A stretch of DNA of 6,372 bases from a candidate division WWE3 bacterium RIFCSPLOWO2_12_FULL_36_10 (GCA_001772985.1 MEVN01000030.1:1-6372), one strand, 5' to 3'. Shown: positions 1-5,947, counted from the stretch's first letter. Program-made: numbers and translations. The notes: a model not told the origin generated them from the letters alone.

Positions 1-400
1 TCCTATTGTTATACACAACAGGGGTGCGGATGACATAGTTCTGAATATTTTAAGAAAACCGGAATATAAAAACCTTTGCGGTGTGGCGCATTGTTTTACT
101 TCAAGTTGGGCCGTTGCACAAGAATTTCTCAAACTAAATTTTTATCTTTCTTTTTCGGCAATCATAACCTATCCGTCAGGAATTGAGCTTTTAAATGTTG
201 TTAGAAAGGTTCCCGAAAATAAATTCGTATTAGAAACGGATGCTCCCTACTTACCACCACAAGGCTTTAGAAATTATATTAACGAGCCCAAATATGTTAG
301 AATAACGGCACAAAAGATGGCGGAGACAAGAAACGCCGATTTTAATTACATATGCCAAATAACTGCCCAAAATTCTTACGACCTGTTCAACCTGTCTTGA
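1..400 (+). CDS. tatD: TatD-family metal-dependent hydrolase/DNase, C-terminal half (5' end outside window)
   Basis: The frame is open from base 2 to the TGA at 398-400, so the gene began upstream; the GTG at 83 is internal and is not the start. The 132 visible residues read as the second half of a TatD amidohydrolase-fold protein (family length about 260). Visible marks are IHNR near residue 5 (the IHxR metal-ligand histidine), AHCFT near 30 (the second conserved histidine), SFS at 50-52, ETDAPYL at 78-84 with the metal-binding aspartate, and NEP at 94-96. The N-terminal HxH and glutamate ligands lie outside the window. Known members are 3'-5' DNA/RNA exonucleases or related phosphoesterases in the cytosol. 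It ends 22 bases before the GT2 gene on the same strand, so it may be the upstream gene of that operon, although a functional link to glycan synthesis is not evident. Confidence 0.93.
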   Translation, partial: PIVIHNRGADDIVLNILRKPEYKNLCGVAHCFTSSWAVAQEFLKLNFYLSFSAIITYPSGIELLNVVRKVPENKFVLETDAPYLPPQGFRNYINEPKYVRITAQKMAETRNADFNYICQITAQNSYDLFNLS

Positions 401-422
401 TATTTACCTTACTGGAAATGAT

Positions 423-1976
423 ATGATCGCAAAGCTAGCTCAAAAGCATGAAAAAAAACTCAATAGATTCTTAGAAATAATTCCGGGAGCTCTAACTTGG
501 GCGTTAATAACAGCTCCTGTATGGCTTGGGGTTTTAGCACCGTCTATTATTGTATATCTTCTAACTTTCGTGGCTGTATATTGGGTTTATCTTGCAATAA
601 AACACACGATTGGGATGATTGTAGGGTACAGAAGATATGTTCGCGAGTTGAAGATTGATTGGATGGAGGAATGTAAGAAACTTGATTTTACAAAACTTCC
701 GGAAAAAGAAACCATTCCGGCGTCTCTTAACGAAGTCAAACATTTCTTATTAATACCTGCTGTTAACGAATCAAAGGACGTTCTTTCCGAACCGATTGAT
801 TCTATTTTAAACCAAACTTACCCAATAAATAAAATTACTCTTGTTTATACAGTTGAAGAAAAATCCGCCCCATTAGTTATACAAAGAATACACGAACTTT
901 TAGGTGAAAAGGAAAACCTTTTTGACCGAGTCCTAATATACACTCACCCCGCCGGAATTCCCGGTGAAGCAATAGGCGCGGGGGCAGCAAACAGAACTTG
1001 GGGTGCAAAGCATGCCATTAAACATTTACTTGACCTTGAAGAAAATCCAAGAAATTATATTTTTAGTACATTAGATGCGGATCACGTTTTACATAAACAA
1101 TACTTGGCGCGTCTTACACATTTATATTTGTCATCAGACAAAAGAGACAATAGGTTTTATTCAACCGCGGTTCATTTATTCAACAATAATCACTGGCAAG
1201 TTCCTACGATGATGAGGATTGAAGCAAACGCGATCACTCTTGGGGGCATATCGGATTGGGCAACATCAAAACCAACTCTTAAAGATACTTTTTCAGCCTA
1301 TTCTTCATCTCTAATAACTTTAATTGATATTGATTACTGGGATGTTTCTCTTGGTGTTGATGACACAATTTTTTACTGGAGAGCCTTTTTTAAAAGAGAC
1401 GGAGACTTTGTTGGCACTCCGCATTACATCCCCTATTCGGCTGATGCTGTTGAAGGAGAAACTTACTTAAAATCTTATATTAGCTTATATAAACAGTTGT
1501 TAAGGTGGGGATGGGGAGTTATGGCTGTTCCAATGGCAATGAGGGGATTTTTAATTAACAAAAAGGTGCCGTTTTTCGCAAAAATGTCTTGGGTTTTTAG
1601 ACATCTTGAGAGAAGCGTGCTTCTTATTAACGTTGTGTTTTTAATAACTTTCGGCTTTGCTATTCTCACAGCTGTTAATCCAAATGTAAAACAAACAAAT
1701 TTTGCTTACAGTTTGCCCGGAACAATGAGTTTCATCCTTACATTTACATTAATATTTTTAATTCCTGGAACTATTTTACGATTTAAACTAGCAAGCCCGT
1801 TACCTGAAAATTGGCCGTTTTGGAAAAAAATATTAGCTTTTTTGGAAGGACCTGTGGTTATTTTAAATCTACTTACTTACTCATTTTTTCCTTTTGTAGA
1901 CGCACAAACCAGAATGCTTTTAGGAAAACGATCGAAAAATTTGTACTTTACCCAAAAGGTTAGGATCAACCCATGA
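423..1976 (+). CDS. Membrane-bound family 2 glycosyltransferase (processive, cellulose-synthase-like architecture)
   Basis: A 517-residue protein with two hydrophobic segments near residues 21-60, a GT-A catalytic region at about 104-365, and three or more membrane segments near 396-418, 432-452 and 470-490. The GT2 signature starts at FLLIPAVNES (108-117) and SILNQTYP (127-134). The nucleotide-sugar/metal motif is DAD at 218-220, the acceptor-side acidic pair is DD at 313-314 (GVDDTIF), and QLLRW at 358-362 matches the Q/RxxRW motif of processive inverting GT2 enzymes. It is expected to polymerise or add sugars from a nucleotide-sugar donor at the inner membrane; donor and product cannot be read from sequence. 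No PilZ domain is present. The ATG at 423 follows a weak GGAA (414-417). Its TGA overlaps the ATG of the next gene (ATGA, 1973-1976), implying translational coupling with the WecA/MraY-like transferase. Confidence 0.9.
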   Translation: MIAKLAQKHEKKLNRFLEIIPGALTWALITAPVWLGVLAPSIIVYLLTFVAVYWVYLAIKHTIGMIVGYRRYVRELKIDWMEECKKLDFTKLPEKETIPASLNEVKHFLLIPAVNESKDVLSEPIDSILNQTYPINKITLVYTVEEKSAPLVIQRIHELLGEKENLFDRVLIYTHPAGIPGEAIGAGAANRTWGAKHAIKHLLDLEENPRNYIFSTLDADHVLHKQYLARLTHLYLSSDKRDNRFYSTAVHLFNNNHWQVPTMMRIEANAITLGGISDWATSKPTLKDTFSAYSSSLITLIDIDYWDVSLGVDDTIFYWRAFFKRDGDFVGTPHYIPYSADAVEGETYLKSYISLYKQLLRWGWGVMAVPMAMRGFLINKKVPFFAKMSWVFRHLERSVLLINVVFLITFGFAILTAVNPNVKQTNFAYSLPGTMSFILTFTLIFLIPGTILRFKLASPLPENWPFWKKILAFLEGPVVILNLLTYSFFPFVDAQTRMLLGKRSKNLYFTQKVRINP

Positions 1977-3598
1977 AAAAAGTTTTAGCATTTATAGGAA
2001 AATTTTCAATTAGAAATGAAGGACTCCGGTCTAAAGCCCGGAGTCTCCTCTTTTCTTTGCAGAAGAAAACGCATTCATCTCCAGGCTTAAAAGCCTTGGA
2101 GTCTTCTGCTGCAGAAAATAAACTGAGTGTTGATTATTCAGAACATTTCCTTCAAATAGTTGTTGTTAACTTGGCTCTAGTAATTTTCCAATTTATATAT
2201 TTATCTTTACGATACAAGTTTTTAAACTCTGTTATTCCGTTCTGGTACGTAATGTCTTGGGGAACACAACAGCTTTCAACAAAATCTCACATTTTCTTAA
2301 TCCCTTTTATCTCATTAATAATATTGGTTTTAGGAATAATATTTTCAATACTTTCAAAAAAATACCACTTGAGATACGGCTTAGAGCTTATTTTAGCAAC
2401 AGTGACTGCAAGTAATTTTCTGCTTTTATATTCACTTTTTAAAATAATAAATACCTCTTCAATTGCCTTTGATCCTCTTTTGGATCCGAGTATTGCTAAA
2501 CTAGTTATGCCTTTGTTGACTTCGGCGGTACTTGTATATTTAATAACACCGAAGTTTATTGAGTACGCAAAAGAAAAGGGTACAATCACAGACCCATCAA
2601 TTCACGAACATCCGGGCATGATTCTAAAAAAACCATCAGCAAGAGGCGGGGGGGTTATATTTTCATTAGCTTTTGTACTTGTATCTACTTTATTTATTCC
2701 ATTTTCAAAACAAACCGTTGCTTTGTATCTGGCAGTATTATTTACCGCGTTAATTAGTTTCTTGGACGATATTGCAAATACAAATCCGTCAACCAAATAC
2801 AAACTATTTGGGAATGCCCTTTTTAGGCTCCTAGTTCTTCAGCCACTTTCGATTCTATTTTTGTTGGCTGCTCAAATAAAAATATTTTTTATAGGTAATC
2901 CCTTTGACGGATTGCTCCTCTTTGACAAATTCAAAATTAATTTGGGTGGATTTGTTATTGCCCCTATTGCTGCGATTATTACACTAGTTTGGATTCTATG
3001 GATTATGAACATGATCTCATTTTCAAATGGCGTTGATGGCCAATATTCCGGAATCGTTGGGATTTCCGCAATTGTAATAGCTTTTCTTGCCCTTAGATCA
3101 AGTCCAAATCATCTTCCTCAACAAAATATAGCAATACTGGGGGCAATTATGGCCGGAGCAAGTTTTGGTTTAATACCGTATACGTGGCATCCGTCAAAAA
3201 TAATGTGGAGTTTTGGGGCAACTTCGGCCGGTTTAATCTTGGCCTCATTGTCGATTATGGCCGGAGCTAAGATTGCAACCTCAACGATTGTGCTTTTAAT
3301 ACCTTTCATGGACGCGTTAATAACAGTGGTAAGAAGAATAATTCAGAGAAAAGCTCCATATAAAGGGGATCGAGGGCATTTGCATCACCTGCTTTTGGAC
3401 AGAGGGTGGGGACCGAAAAAAATTGCGGTATTTTACTGGATAACAACGGCGGTATTTGGAATCATTGCACTAATCTCTTCGGATAAAGCCTTACCTTTAA
3501 TTATAATGACCGCTTCCGGAGTTGTTGCGTTTAGCTTAATCGTGCTGAACTTAAAATCAAAGAAAGACACACAAATATCACAAATATCTGGGTTATAA
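1973..3598 (+). CDS. WecA/MraY-superfamily polyprenyl-phosphate sugar-1-phosphate transferase with long N-terminal extension
   Basis: A 541-residue polytopic membrane protein. The catalytic core, from about residue 174, has the ordered superfamily marks: KKPSARGGG (219-227), LDD at 264-266, SFSNGVDG with N352 and D355, PFMDA with D447, and DRGHLHHLL (466-474), whose HxHH loop is typical of WecA/TagO-type enzymes rather than MraY. Members transfer a sugar-1-phosphate from a UDP-sugar to undecaprenyl or another polyprenyl phosphate, the first step of lipid-linked glycan assembly on the cytosolic face. Typical members are about 320-380 residues; here an extra 170 or so residues precede the core, with about three further membrane helices (near 58-80, 105-127 and 137-158). 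Residues 17-49 are encoded by two palindromic DNA repeats. The start overlaps the GT2 stop by ATGA. The 3' end overlaps the convergent gene at 3531-4010. The sugar specificity is not determinable. Confidence 0.9.
   Translation: MKKVLAFIGKFSIRNEGLRSKARSLLFSLQKKTHSSPGLKALESSAAENKLSVDYSEHFLQIVVVNLALVIFQFIYLSLRYKFLNSVIPFWYVMSWGTQQLSTKSHIFLIPFISLIILVLGIIFSILSKKYHLRYGLELILATVTASNFLLLYSLFKIINTSSIAFDPLLDPSIAKLVMPLLTSAVLVYLITPKFIEYAKEKGTITDPSIHEHPGMILKKPSARGGGVIFSLAFVLVSTLFIPFSKQTVALYLAVLFTALISFLDDIANTNPSTKYKLFGNALFRLLVLQPLSILFLLAAQIKIFFIGNPFDGLLLFDKFKINLGGFVIAPIAAIITLVWILWIMNMISFSNGVDGQYSGIVGISAIVIAFLALRSSPNHLPQQNIAILGAIMAGASFGLIPYTWHPSKIMWSFGATSAGLILASLSIMAGAKIATSTIVLLIPFMDALITVVRRIIQRKAPYKGDRGHLHHLLLDRGWGPKKIAVFYWITTAVFGIIALISSDKALPLIIMTASGVVAFSLIVLNLKSKKDTQISQISGL
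2021..2046. repeat. Palindromic repeat unit A inside the transferase gene
   Basis: GACTCCGG at 2022-2029 and CCGGAGTC at 2038-2045 are perfect 8-base inverted repeats around an 8-base loop. The following GGAGTCTCCT (2040-2049) recurs with one change as GGAGTCTTCT at 2098-2107, 58 bases downstream and thus in a different reading frame. The similarity is therefore at DNA level, not protein level. It lies inside the open frame and does not interrupt it. Confidence 0.75.
2051..2118. repeat. Nested palindromic repeat unit B inside the transferase gene
   Basis: The inner arms are CTCCAGGCTT (2079-2088) and AAGCCTTGGAG (2091-2101), pairing with a single bulged T. The outer arms are TTTTCTTTGCAGAAGA (2051-2066) and TCTTCTGCTGCAGAAAA (2102-2118), which pair except for two or three bases in the middle. 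The whole can fold into one long imperfect cruciform or RNA hairpin. The inner part resembles unit A (CTCC, purine-G, TTAAAG-like centre, GCC, GGAGTCT). It encodes residues about 27-49 of the transferase, a polar stretch before the first membrane helix, compatible with a tolerated in-frame insertion. Confidence 0.75.
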
Positions 3599-4010
3599 CT
3601 CCCCAAGGTAAGGGAGCTTGAAACTGCATTTTGCTTTGAGTTTTGGTTAACCAATTTAGGATTTTTGGGTTTTTTTGCATATAAATGTAAGGTCCCTCTA
3701 AAGCGTCCGGTAAAACTGAGGCAATTCCACAGAGAAAAATGTTTAATGCGAGGTGAGGATTATGTAAAACCCAAAGAGTATGCAAAGTAAAAGTTAATCC
3801 TACAGCAACGCCAATTACTAAATCTGCCATAACTGCTAAAGGTCTCCACCCAACTAGCCTTTCTTCTTTTCTGGTATTTGAGAAAAAATCCCAATGCGGA
3901 ACCATGTCTCCAGCAAAATGCAGTGCGAACGAAAGTGGAACCGCAATAAATGGATTTGGGATAGCAGTTGCAATGGCAACTCCAACAAATGTATGTGGTG
4001 TTAACAGCAT
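3531..4010 (-). CDS. Small membrane protein of the YdjM-like (metal-dependent hydrolase) type
   Basis: A 159-residue protein starting MLLTPHTF, with hydrophobic stretches at about 7-34, 60-82, 88-104 and 137-155. It has H6, then ALHFAGDMVPHWD at 29-41 (HxxxDxxPHxD with H31, D35, H39, D41), D63 in MADLVIG, and LPDALEGP near 100-107. This spacing of H and D in and next to membrane helices resembles the YdjM/DUF457-like family annotated as inner-membrane metal-dependent hydrolases; enzymatic activity is an inference and no substrate can be proposed. The ATG (complement of 4008-4010) is the first start after an in-frame TGA nine bases upstream; no Shine-Dalgarno is visible. The last 22 or so residues, a membrane helix, are encoded in DNA that also encodes the C terminus of the transferase on the other strand. 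Confidence 0.72.
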   Translation of the reverse strand: MLLTPHTFVGVAIATAIPNPFIAVPLSFALHFAGDMVPHWDFFSNTRKEERLVGWRPLAVMADLVIGVAVGLTFTLHTLWVLHNPHLALNIFLCGIASVLPDALEGPYIYMQKNPKILNWLTKTQSKMQFQAPLPWGVITQIFVIFVCLSLILSSARLS

Positions 4011-4021
4011 AAAGTCAGATC

Positions 4022-4050
4022 ATGATATACCCACCCATTTAAATAAGCAA
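4022..4050 (-). promoter_or_regulatory. Candidate promoter for the 159-residue membrane protein
   Basis: On the complementary strand TTGCTT (4050-4045), a 17-base spacer and TATCAT (4027-4022) precede the ATG by 11 bases. Transcription would start about 4-5 bases before the start codon, fitting the missing ribosome binding site. The hexamers are only moderate matches. The -35 lies back to back with the -35 of the divergent promoter. Confidence 0.35.
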
Positions 4051-4051
4051 G

Positions 4052-4079
4052 TTGACTAAATACTTATAGTGTGTATAAT
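4052..4079 (+). promoter_or_regulatory. Strong sigma-70 type promoter for the 165-residue protein gene
   Basis: TTGACT at 4052-4057, a 16-base spacer and a perfect TATAAT at 4074-4079. The expected start is near 4086, giving a leader of about 30 bases that includes the AGGAG at 4105-4109. This is the best promoter in the window. Confidence 0.82.
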
Positions 4080-4104
4080 CTCTAAACCTATCCAATTCAA
4101 GACG

Positions 4105-4109
4105 AGGAG
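4105..4109 (+). promoter_or_regulatory. Shine-Dalgarno of the 165-residue protein gene
   Basis: AGGAG sits 6 bases before the ATG at 4116 and fixes that start. The envelope genes at 423 and 5988 and the - strand gene starting at 4010 lack a comparable site. Confidence 0.8.
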
Positions 4110-4115
4110 AGAAAG

Positions 4116-4613
4116 ATGAAAAAGCCGGTTAGTACAGGAAAGCATGCAACCGTAGTAACAATTCTAGAAAGCATTAGTGCTGCCGATAGGTCTATTTTGC
4201 AACGTCTGTTTCCAAAAGCATCTATAACGAGTGCTCGGCTTGGCTCGGACGATATGTTGGAAACGGCAGATATGCGTATAAGATACGGAAATATAGGTGT
4301 TAGAGCGCTCAGGAAAATGATCCAGGATGGGCCTTTTACGCTGAAGCTTATCACCGATGGCTTTATCGTGTTTCTTATTCATTCTGATGGTCATTATGCT
4401 TGGATAGCGTCTCTAGAATCAAATGGCACATACAGTTTGGTTAAGATTAGAGTTAAAAGTTGGTTGTTGAAATATGATTTAATATCACGACAAACTGCCC
4501 GAAGGGCGCTTATCAATGTTATTAATAAGGCGTTGGAATTTAGTCTTTACGGTGCGGGCACAGTACTTAGGATGAAAAGTTTAAAGGAAGCTGAAAAGTG
4601 GGTTTCGTGGTAA
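4116..4613 (+). CDS. Uncharacterised basic 165-residue protein
   Basis: I do not recognise this protein. It is soluble-looking, with no signal peptide, no clear membrane helix and no cysteine. It is basic: 25 Lys+Arg against 14 Asp+Glu by count. The first third looks helical and polar. The middle (about 74-111) looks like beta-strands, FTLKLITDGFIVFLIHSDGHY followed by AWIASLESNGTYSLVKI, split by an HSDGHYAW motif at 89-96. The last third (about 115-165) is helical, with an ARRALINVINKALEF stretch. The ATG has a well-spaced Shine-Dalgarno, a strong promoter upstream and an intrinsic terminator downstream, so it is most likely a monocistronic, well-expressed gene. Its only close functional neighbour candidate is the convergent radical SAM gene. 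The absence of cysteine and its length argue against a simple RiPP precursor. A nucleic-acid-binding or regulatory role would fit the charge but is a guess. Confidence 0.78.
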   Translation: MKKPVSTGKHATVVTILESISAADRSILQRLFPKASITSARLGSDDMLETADMRIRYGNIGVRALRKMIQDGPFTLKLITDGFIVFLIHSDGHYAWIASLESNGTYSLVKIRVKSWLLKYDLISRQTARRALINVINKALEFSLYGAGTVLRMKSLKEAEKWVSW

Positions 4614-4632
4614 CGCAGTAAAAAGCTATCGC

Positions 4633-4671
4633 GCCTCACGACAGATCTTTAATTTGTTGTGAGGCTTTTTT
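4633..4671 (+). terminator. Rho-independent terminator of the 165-residue protein gene
   Basis: An 11-base stem, GCCTCACGACA (4633-4643) with TGTTGTGAGGC (4655-4665) containing one G-T pair, an 11-base loop and six T residues (4666-4671). It begins 19 bases after the TAA. Confidence 0.9.
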
Positions 4672-4704
4672 AAAATTTAACTTGCGAACAACGCCCAAAA
4701 ACAT

Positions 4705-4748
4705 AAAAAACCCCCCATATCTAGAAAACTAGAATGTATCGAGGGCGG
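4705..4748 (-). terminator. Probable terminator of the radical SAM gene
   Basis: Read on the complementary strand, a region rich in C (around 4748-4741), a CATTCTAG / CTAGATATG stem (8 pairs, one bulge) with a TTTT loop, a run of six G (4716-4711) and six T (4710-4705) follow the TAG of the radical SAM gene by about 15 bases. The stem has internal mismatches, so it is less ideal than the + strand terminator, but the G-run followed by a T-run is convincing. Confidence 0.6.
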
Positions 4749-4762
4749 TTGTTAAAACAAAA

Positions 4763-5584
4763 CTAAACTGTAGCCAATTCCGACATTGCTTCGGTGTTAA
4801 CCTTCCTTCCTCGGCGCAAAAACCAAAAAGCAGTTATGAGCGTGAGTATGTCAAAACGCAAGGCGCCAAGAAACAAAGTTGGGACGTGACACCCACAATT
4901 TGAGCAGGAAGGTACTAATTCGGCGCCTCCGGCAAGAACGCAAGGCGACTTCCTAACTCCCTCCGTGGTGACGGAGATAGCATATCTTACGCTTGGGCAA
5001 TTCTTCGGACCACCCCATCTCCTCACATTTCTCGTTCTCATCAGTTCCAACATTAACGGAGAAACGTTCAGCTGCCAACCCCATTTCATCTTAAGTGCAA
5101 AAATTCTGTCAATAGCAGCTTCTCTTCGTTCTCCAACGACATGGAACATGAGATTGGCAGCCTCATTAATAGGGGTTGCGAACTCTAACGTCGACAGTAT
5201 ACCGTGGCCCTTGAATCGGCTAAGTATTGGCTCAATCTGATCCAAATTCCCCACATGAACAGTGGTAGTCGTAAGGATAGTCCTGCCCGCGCCCGCAGCT
5301 GCAAACAACCTACTCTCCACGACATCATACAAACCTTTCCTCTTGCGCGAATCGTCATGATGCTTCTCAACACCGTCAACGGATGCTATTACATATCCGT
5401 TATCGAAGGCAGAAAATGGATCAAAATCTGGATCGGCAGGATTTGGTAAGAGATTGGAAACCATCCAAAACCACGTCCATCTTTTCCTACATTCGTCAGC
5501 AATTGCTTGAAGACGGTCGCGATAAAGTGTAGTTTCACCACCAACAGCAATAATAAACACTACGCCATGCTCTTCAAACATATG
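4763..5584 (-). CDS. Radical SAM protein, C-terminal part downstream of an in-frame amber codon
   Basis: This is the direct in-frame continuation of the N-terminal piece, separated from it by a single TAG. If it were translated alone, the first possible ATG is at 5581 (complement), with no Shine-Dalgarno. In the 272 residues counted from that ATG I see VGGET at 13-17 (SAM-binding GGE motif), IASVDGVEKHHDD at 65-77 (the conserved xSxDG...H strand) and a C-terminal cysteine group: C195, C214, C226, C229 and C231 (SCSNCGC). This pattern resembles the auxiliary Fe-S cluster of SPASM/twitch radical SAM enzymes, though the spacing is not a textbook match. A hydrophobic stretch at about 235-256 may associate with the membrane. 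Together the pieces give a protein of about 370 residues, a normal length. Its substrate is unknown. GC is higher than in the envelope genes in hand-counted lines. Without the N-terminal piece it lacks the SAM-cluster cysteines and would be inactive. Confidence 0.85.
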   Translation of the reverse strand, partial: HMFEEHGVVFIIAVGGETTLYRDRLQAIADECRKRWTWFWMVSNLLPNPADPDFDPFSAFDNGYVIASVDGVEKHHDDSRKRKGLYDVVESRLFAAAGAGRTILTTTTVHVGNLDQIEPILSRFKGHGILSTLEFATPINEAANLMFHVVGERREAAIDRIFALKMKWGWQLNVSPLMLELMRTRNVRRWGGPKNCPSVRYAISVTTEGVRKSPCVLAGGAELVPSCSNCGCHVPTLFLGALRFDILTLITAFWFLRRGRKVNTEAMSELATV

Positions 5585-5587
5585 CTA
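5585..5587 (-). other. In-frame TAG codon splitting the radical SAM gene
   Basis: The complement reads CTT GTG TAG CAT ATG. The frame is the same on both sides and the protein runs ...DIRKLV, stop, HMFEEHGV..., which is the normal helix leading to the GGE strand of a radical SAM fold. A single base change (for example CAG Gln to TAG) accounts for it. It may be a pseudogene mutation, an assembly or sequencing error, or suppressed readthrough. Confidence 0.9.
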
Positions 5588-5875
5588 CACAAGTTTCCTA
5601 ATATCGTCCGCCGTATACCCATCCCCCTTGCTTAATGTCACTAAATACGGTAATTCATAACAGTAAGGGCATCTCAAATTGCATGCCTTGGTTACATCAA
5701 TACTTGCAACAACGAGCTTTCCAACAAGCAATCTCCAGCCAAGTCTTAGAATCTGGGGGGTGTAACGAAGTGTTGCCGAAACGTTAAGATGAACAAGAAA
5801 ATCTAGTAAACTTCTCACCACAAACATAAATGGAACTTTATTCCGAGTATCAAGTGCGACATTTCTACTATTCAT
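5585..5875 (-). CDS. Radical SAM protein, N-terminal part ending at the in-frame amber codon
   Basis: This piece carries the catalytic 4Fe-4S/SAM motif CNLRCPYCY (CxxxCxxC) in SIDVTKACNLRCPYCYE, preceded by a basic/hydrophobic leader of about 60 residues with repeated RSLLDFLVHL and RLGWRLLVGKL stretches, possibly amphipathic helices. I chose the ATG at 5875-5873 because an AGGAG (5889-5885) stands 9 bases upstream. A GTG at 5881-5879 is also in frame and would add two residues, but lies only 3 bases from the AGGAG. The frame runs to TAG at 5585-5587 and continues without shift into the downstream part. Radical SAM enzymes use this cluster to cleave S-adenosylmethionine and make a 5'-deoxyadenosyl radical; which reaction follows cannot be told here. 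Confidence 0.85.
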   Translation of the reverse strand: MNSRNVALDTRNKVPFMFVVRSLLDFLVHLNVSATLRYTPQILRLGWRLLVGKLVVASIDVTKACNLRCPYCYELPYLVTLSKGDGYTADDIRKLV

Positions 5876-5884
5876 CTGCACAGT

Positions 5885-5889
5885 CTCCT
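5885..5889 (-). promoter_or_regulatory. Shine-Dalgarno of the radical SAM gene
   Basis: AGGAG on the complementary strand, 9 bases before the ATG at 5875 and only 3 before the GTG at 5881. The spacing favours the ATG. Confidence 0.65.
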
Positions 5890-5935
5890 TTTCTTCCCCT
5901 ATTAGTCTATTACGCTGATTTGGCGATTGCCAAGC

Positions 5936-5944
5936 ATTATATCA
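5936..5944 (-). promoter_or_regulatory. Extended -10 promoter of the radical SAM gene
   Basis: The complement reads TGATATAAT: a perfect TATAAT (5941-5936) preceded by the TGn extension. The best -35 candidate, TTATGA 18 bases upstream, is weak, as is common with extended -10 promoters. The leader would be about 55 bases. Confidence 0.65.
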
Positions 5945-5947
5945 CTA

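Noticed and set aside
83..400. GTG at 83 as start of a separate 105-residue gene
   Set aside because: The frame is open back to base 2 and the upstream residues carry the conserved IHxR motif of TatD, so the GTG is internal.
3599..3619. CTCCC...GGGAG hairpin after the transferase stop as a terminator
   Set aside because: The stem is only five bases, has no T-run after it, and lies inside the opposite-strand membrane-protein gene.
4965..5449. Open frames on the + strand and in other - strand frames inside the radical SAM gene
   Set aside because: They are antisense or out-of-frame shadows without family motifs, Shine-Dalgarno or promoter, and the radical SAM frame has clear motifs.
5585..5587. 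Pyrrolysine or a designed recoding site
   Set aside because: No Pyl genes are visible, the context is an ordinary helix between the SAM motif and GGE, and I saw no convincing downstream stem-loop; a short pairing just after the codon depends on two G-T pairs.
4763..5881. Alternative genetic code (TAG as sense, or UGA as glycine)
   Set aside because: TGA clearly ends TatD and GT2 at sensible places. TAG as sense would also extend the radical SAM protein past its natural end into the terminator, so wholesale recoding is unlikely on this evidence.
4116..5881. RiPP system with the 165-residue protein as precursor of the radical SAM enzyme
   Set aside because: The protein is long, has no cysteine and no core-like C-terminal repeat, and the genes are convergent with separate terminators. 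Co-occurrence data would be needed to revive the idea.
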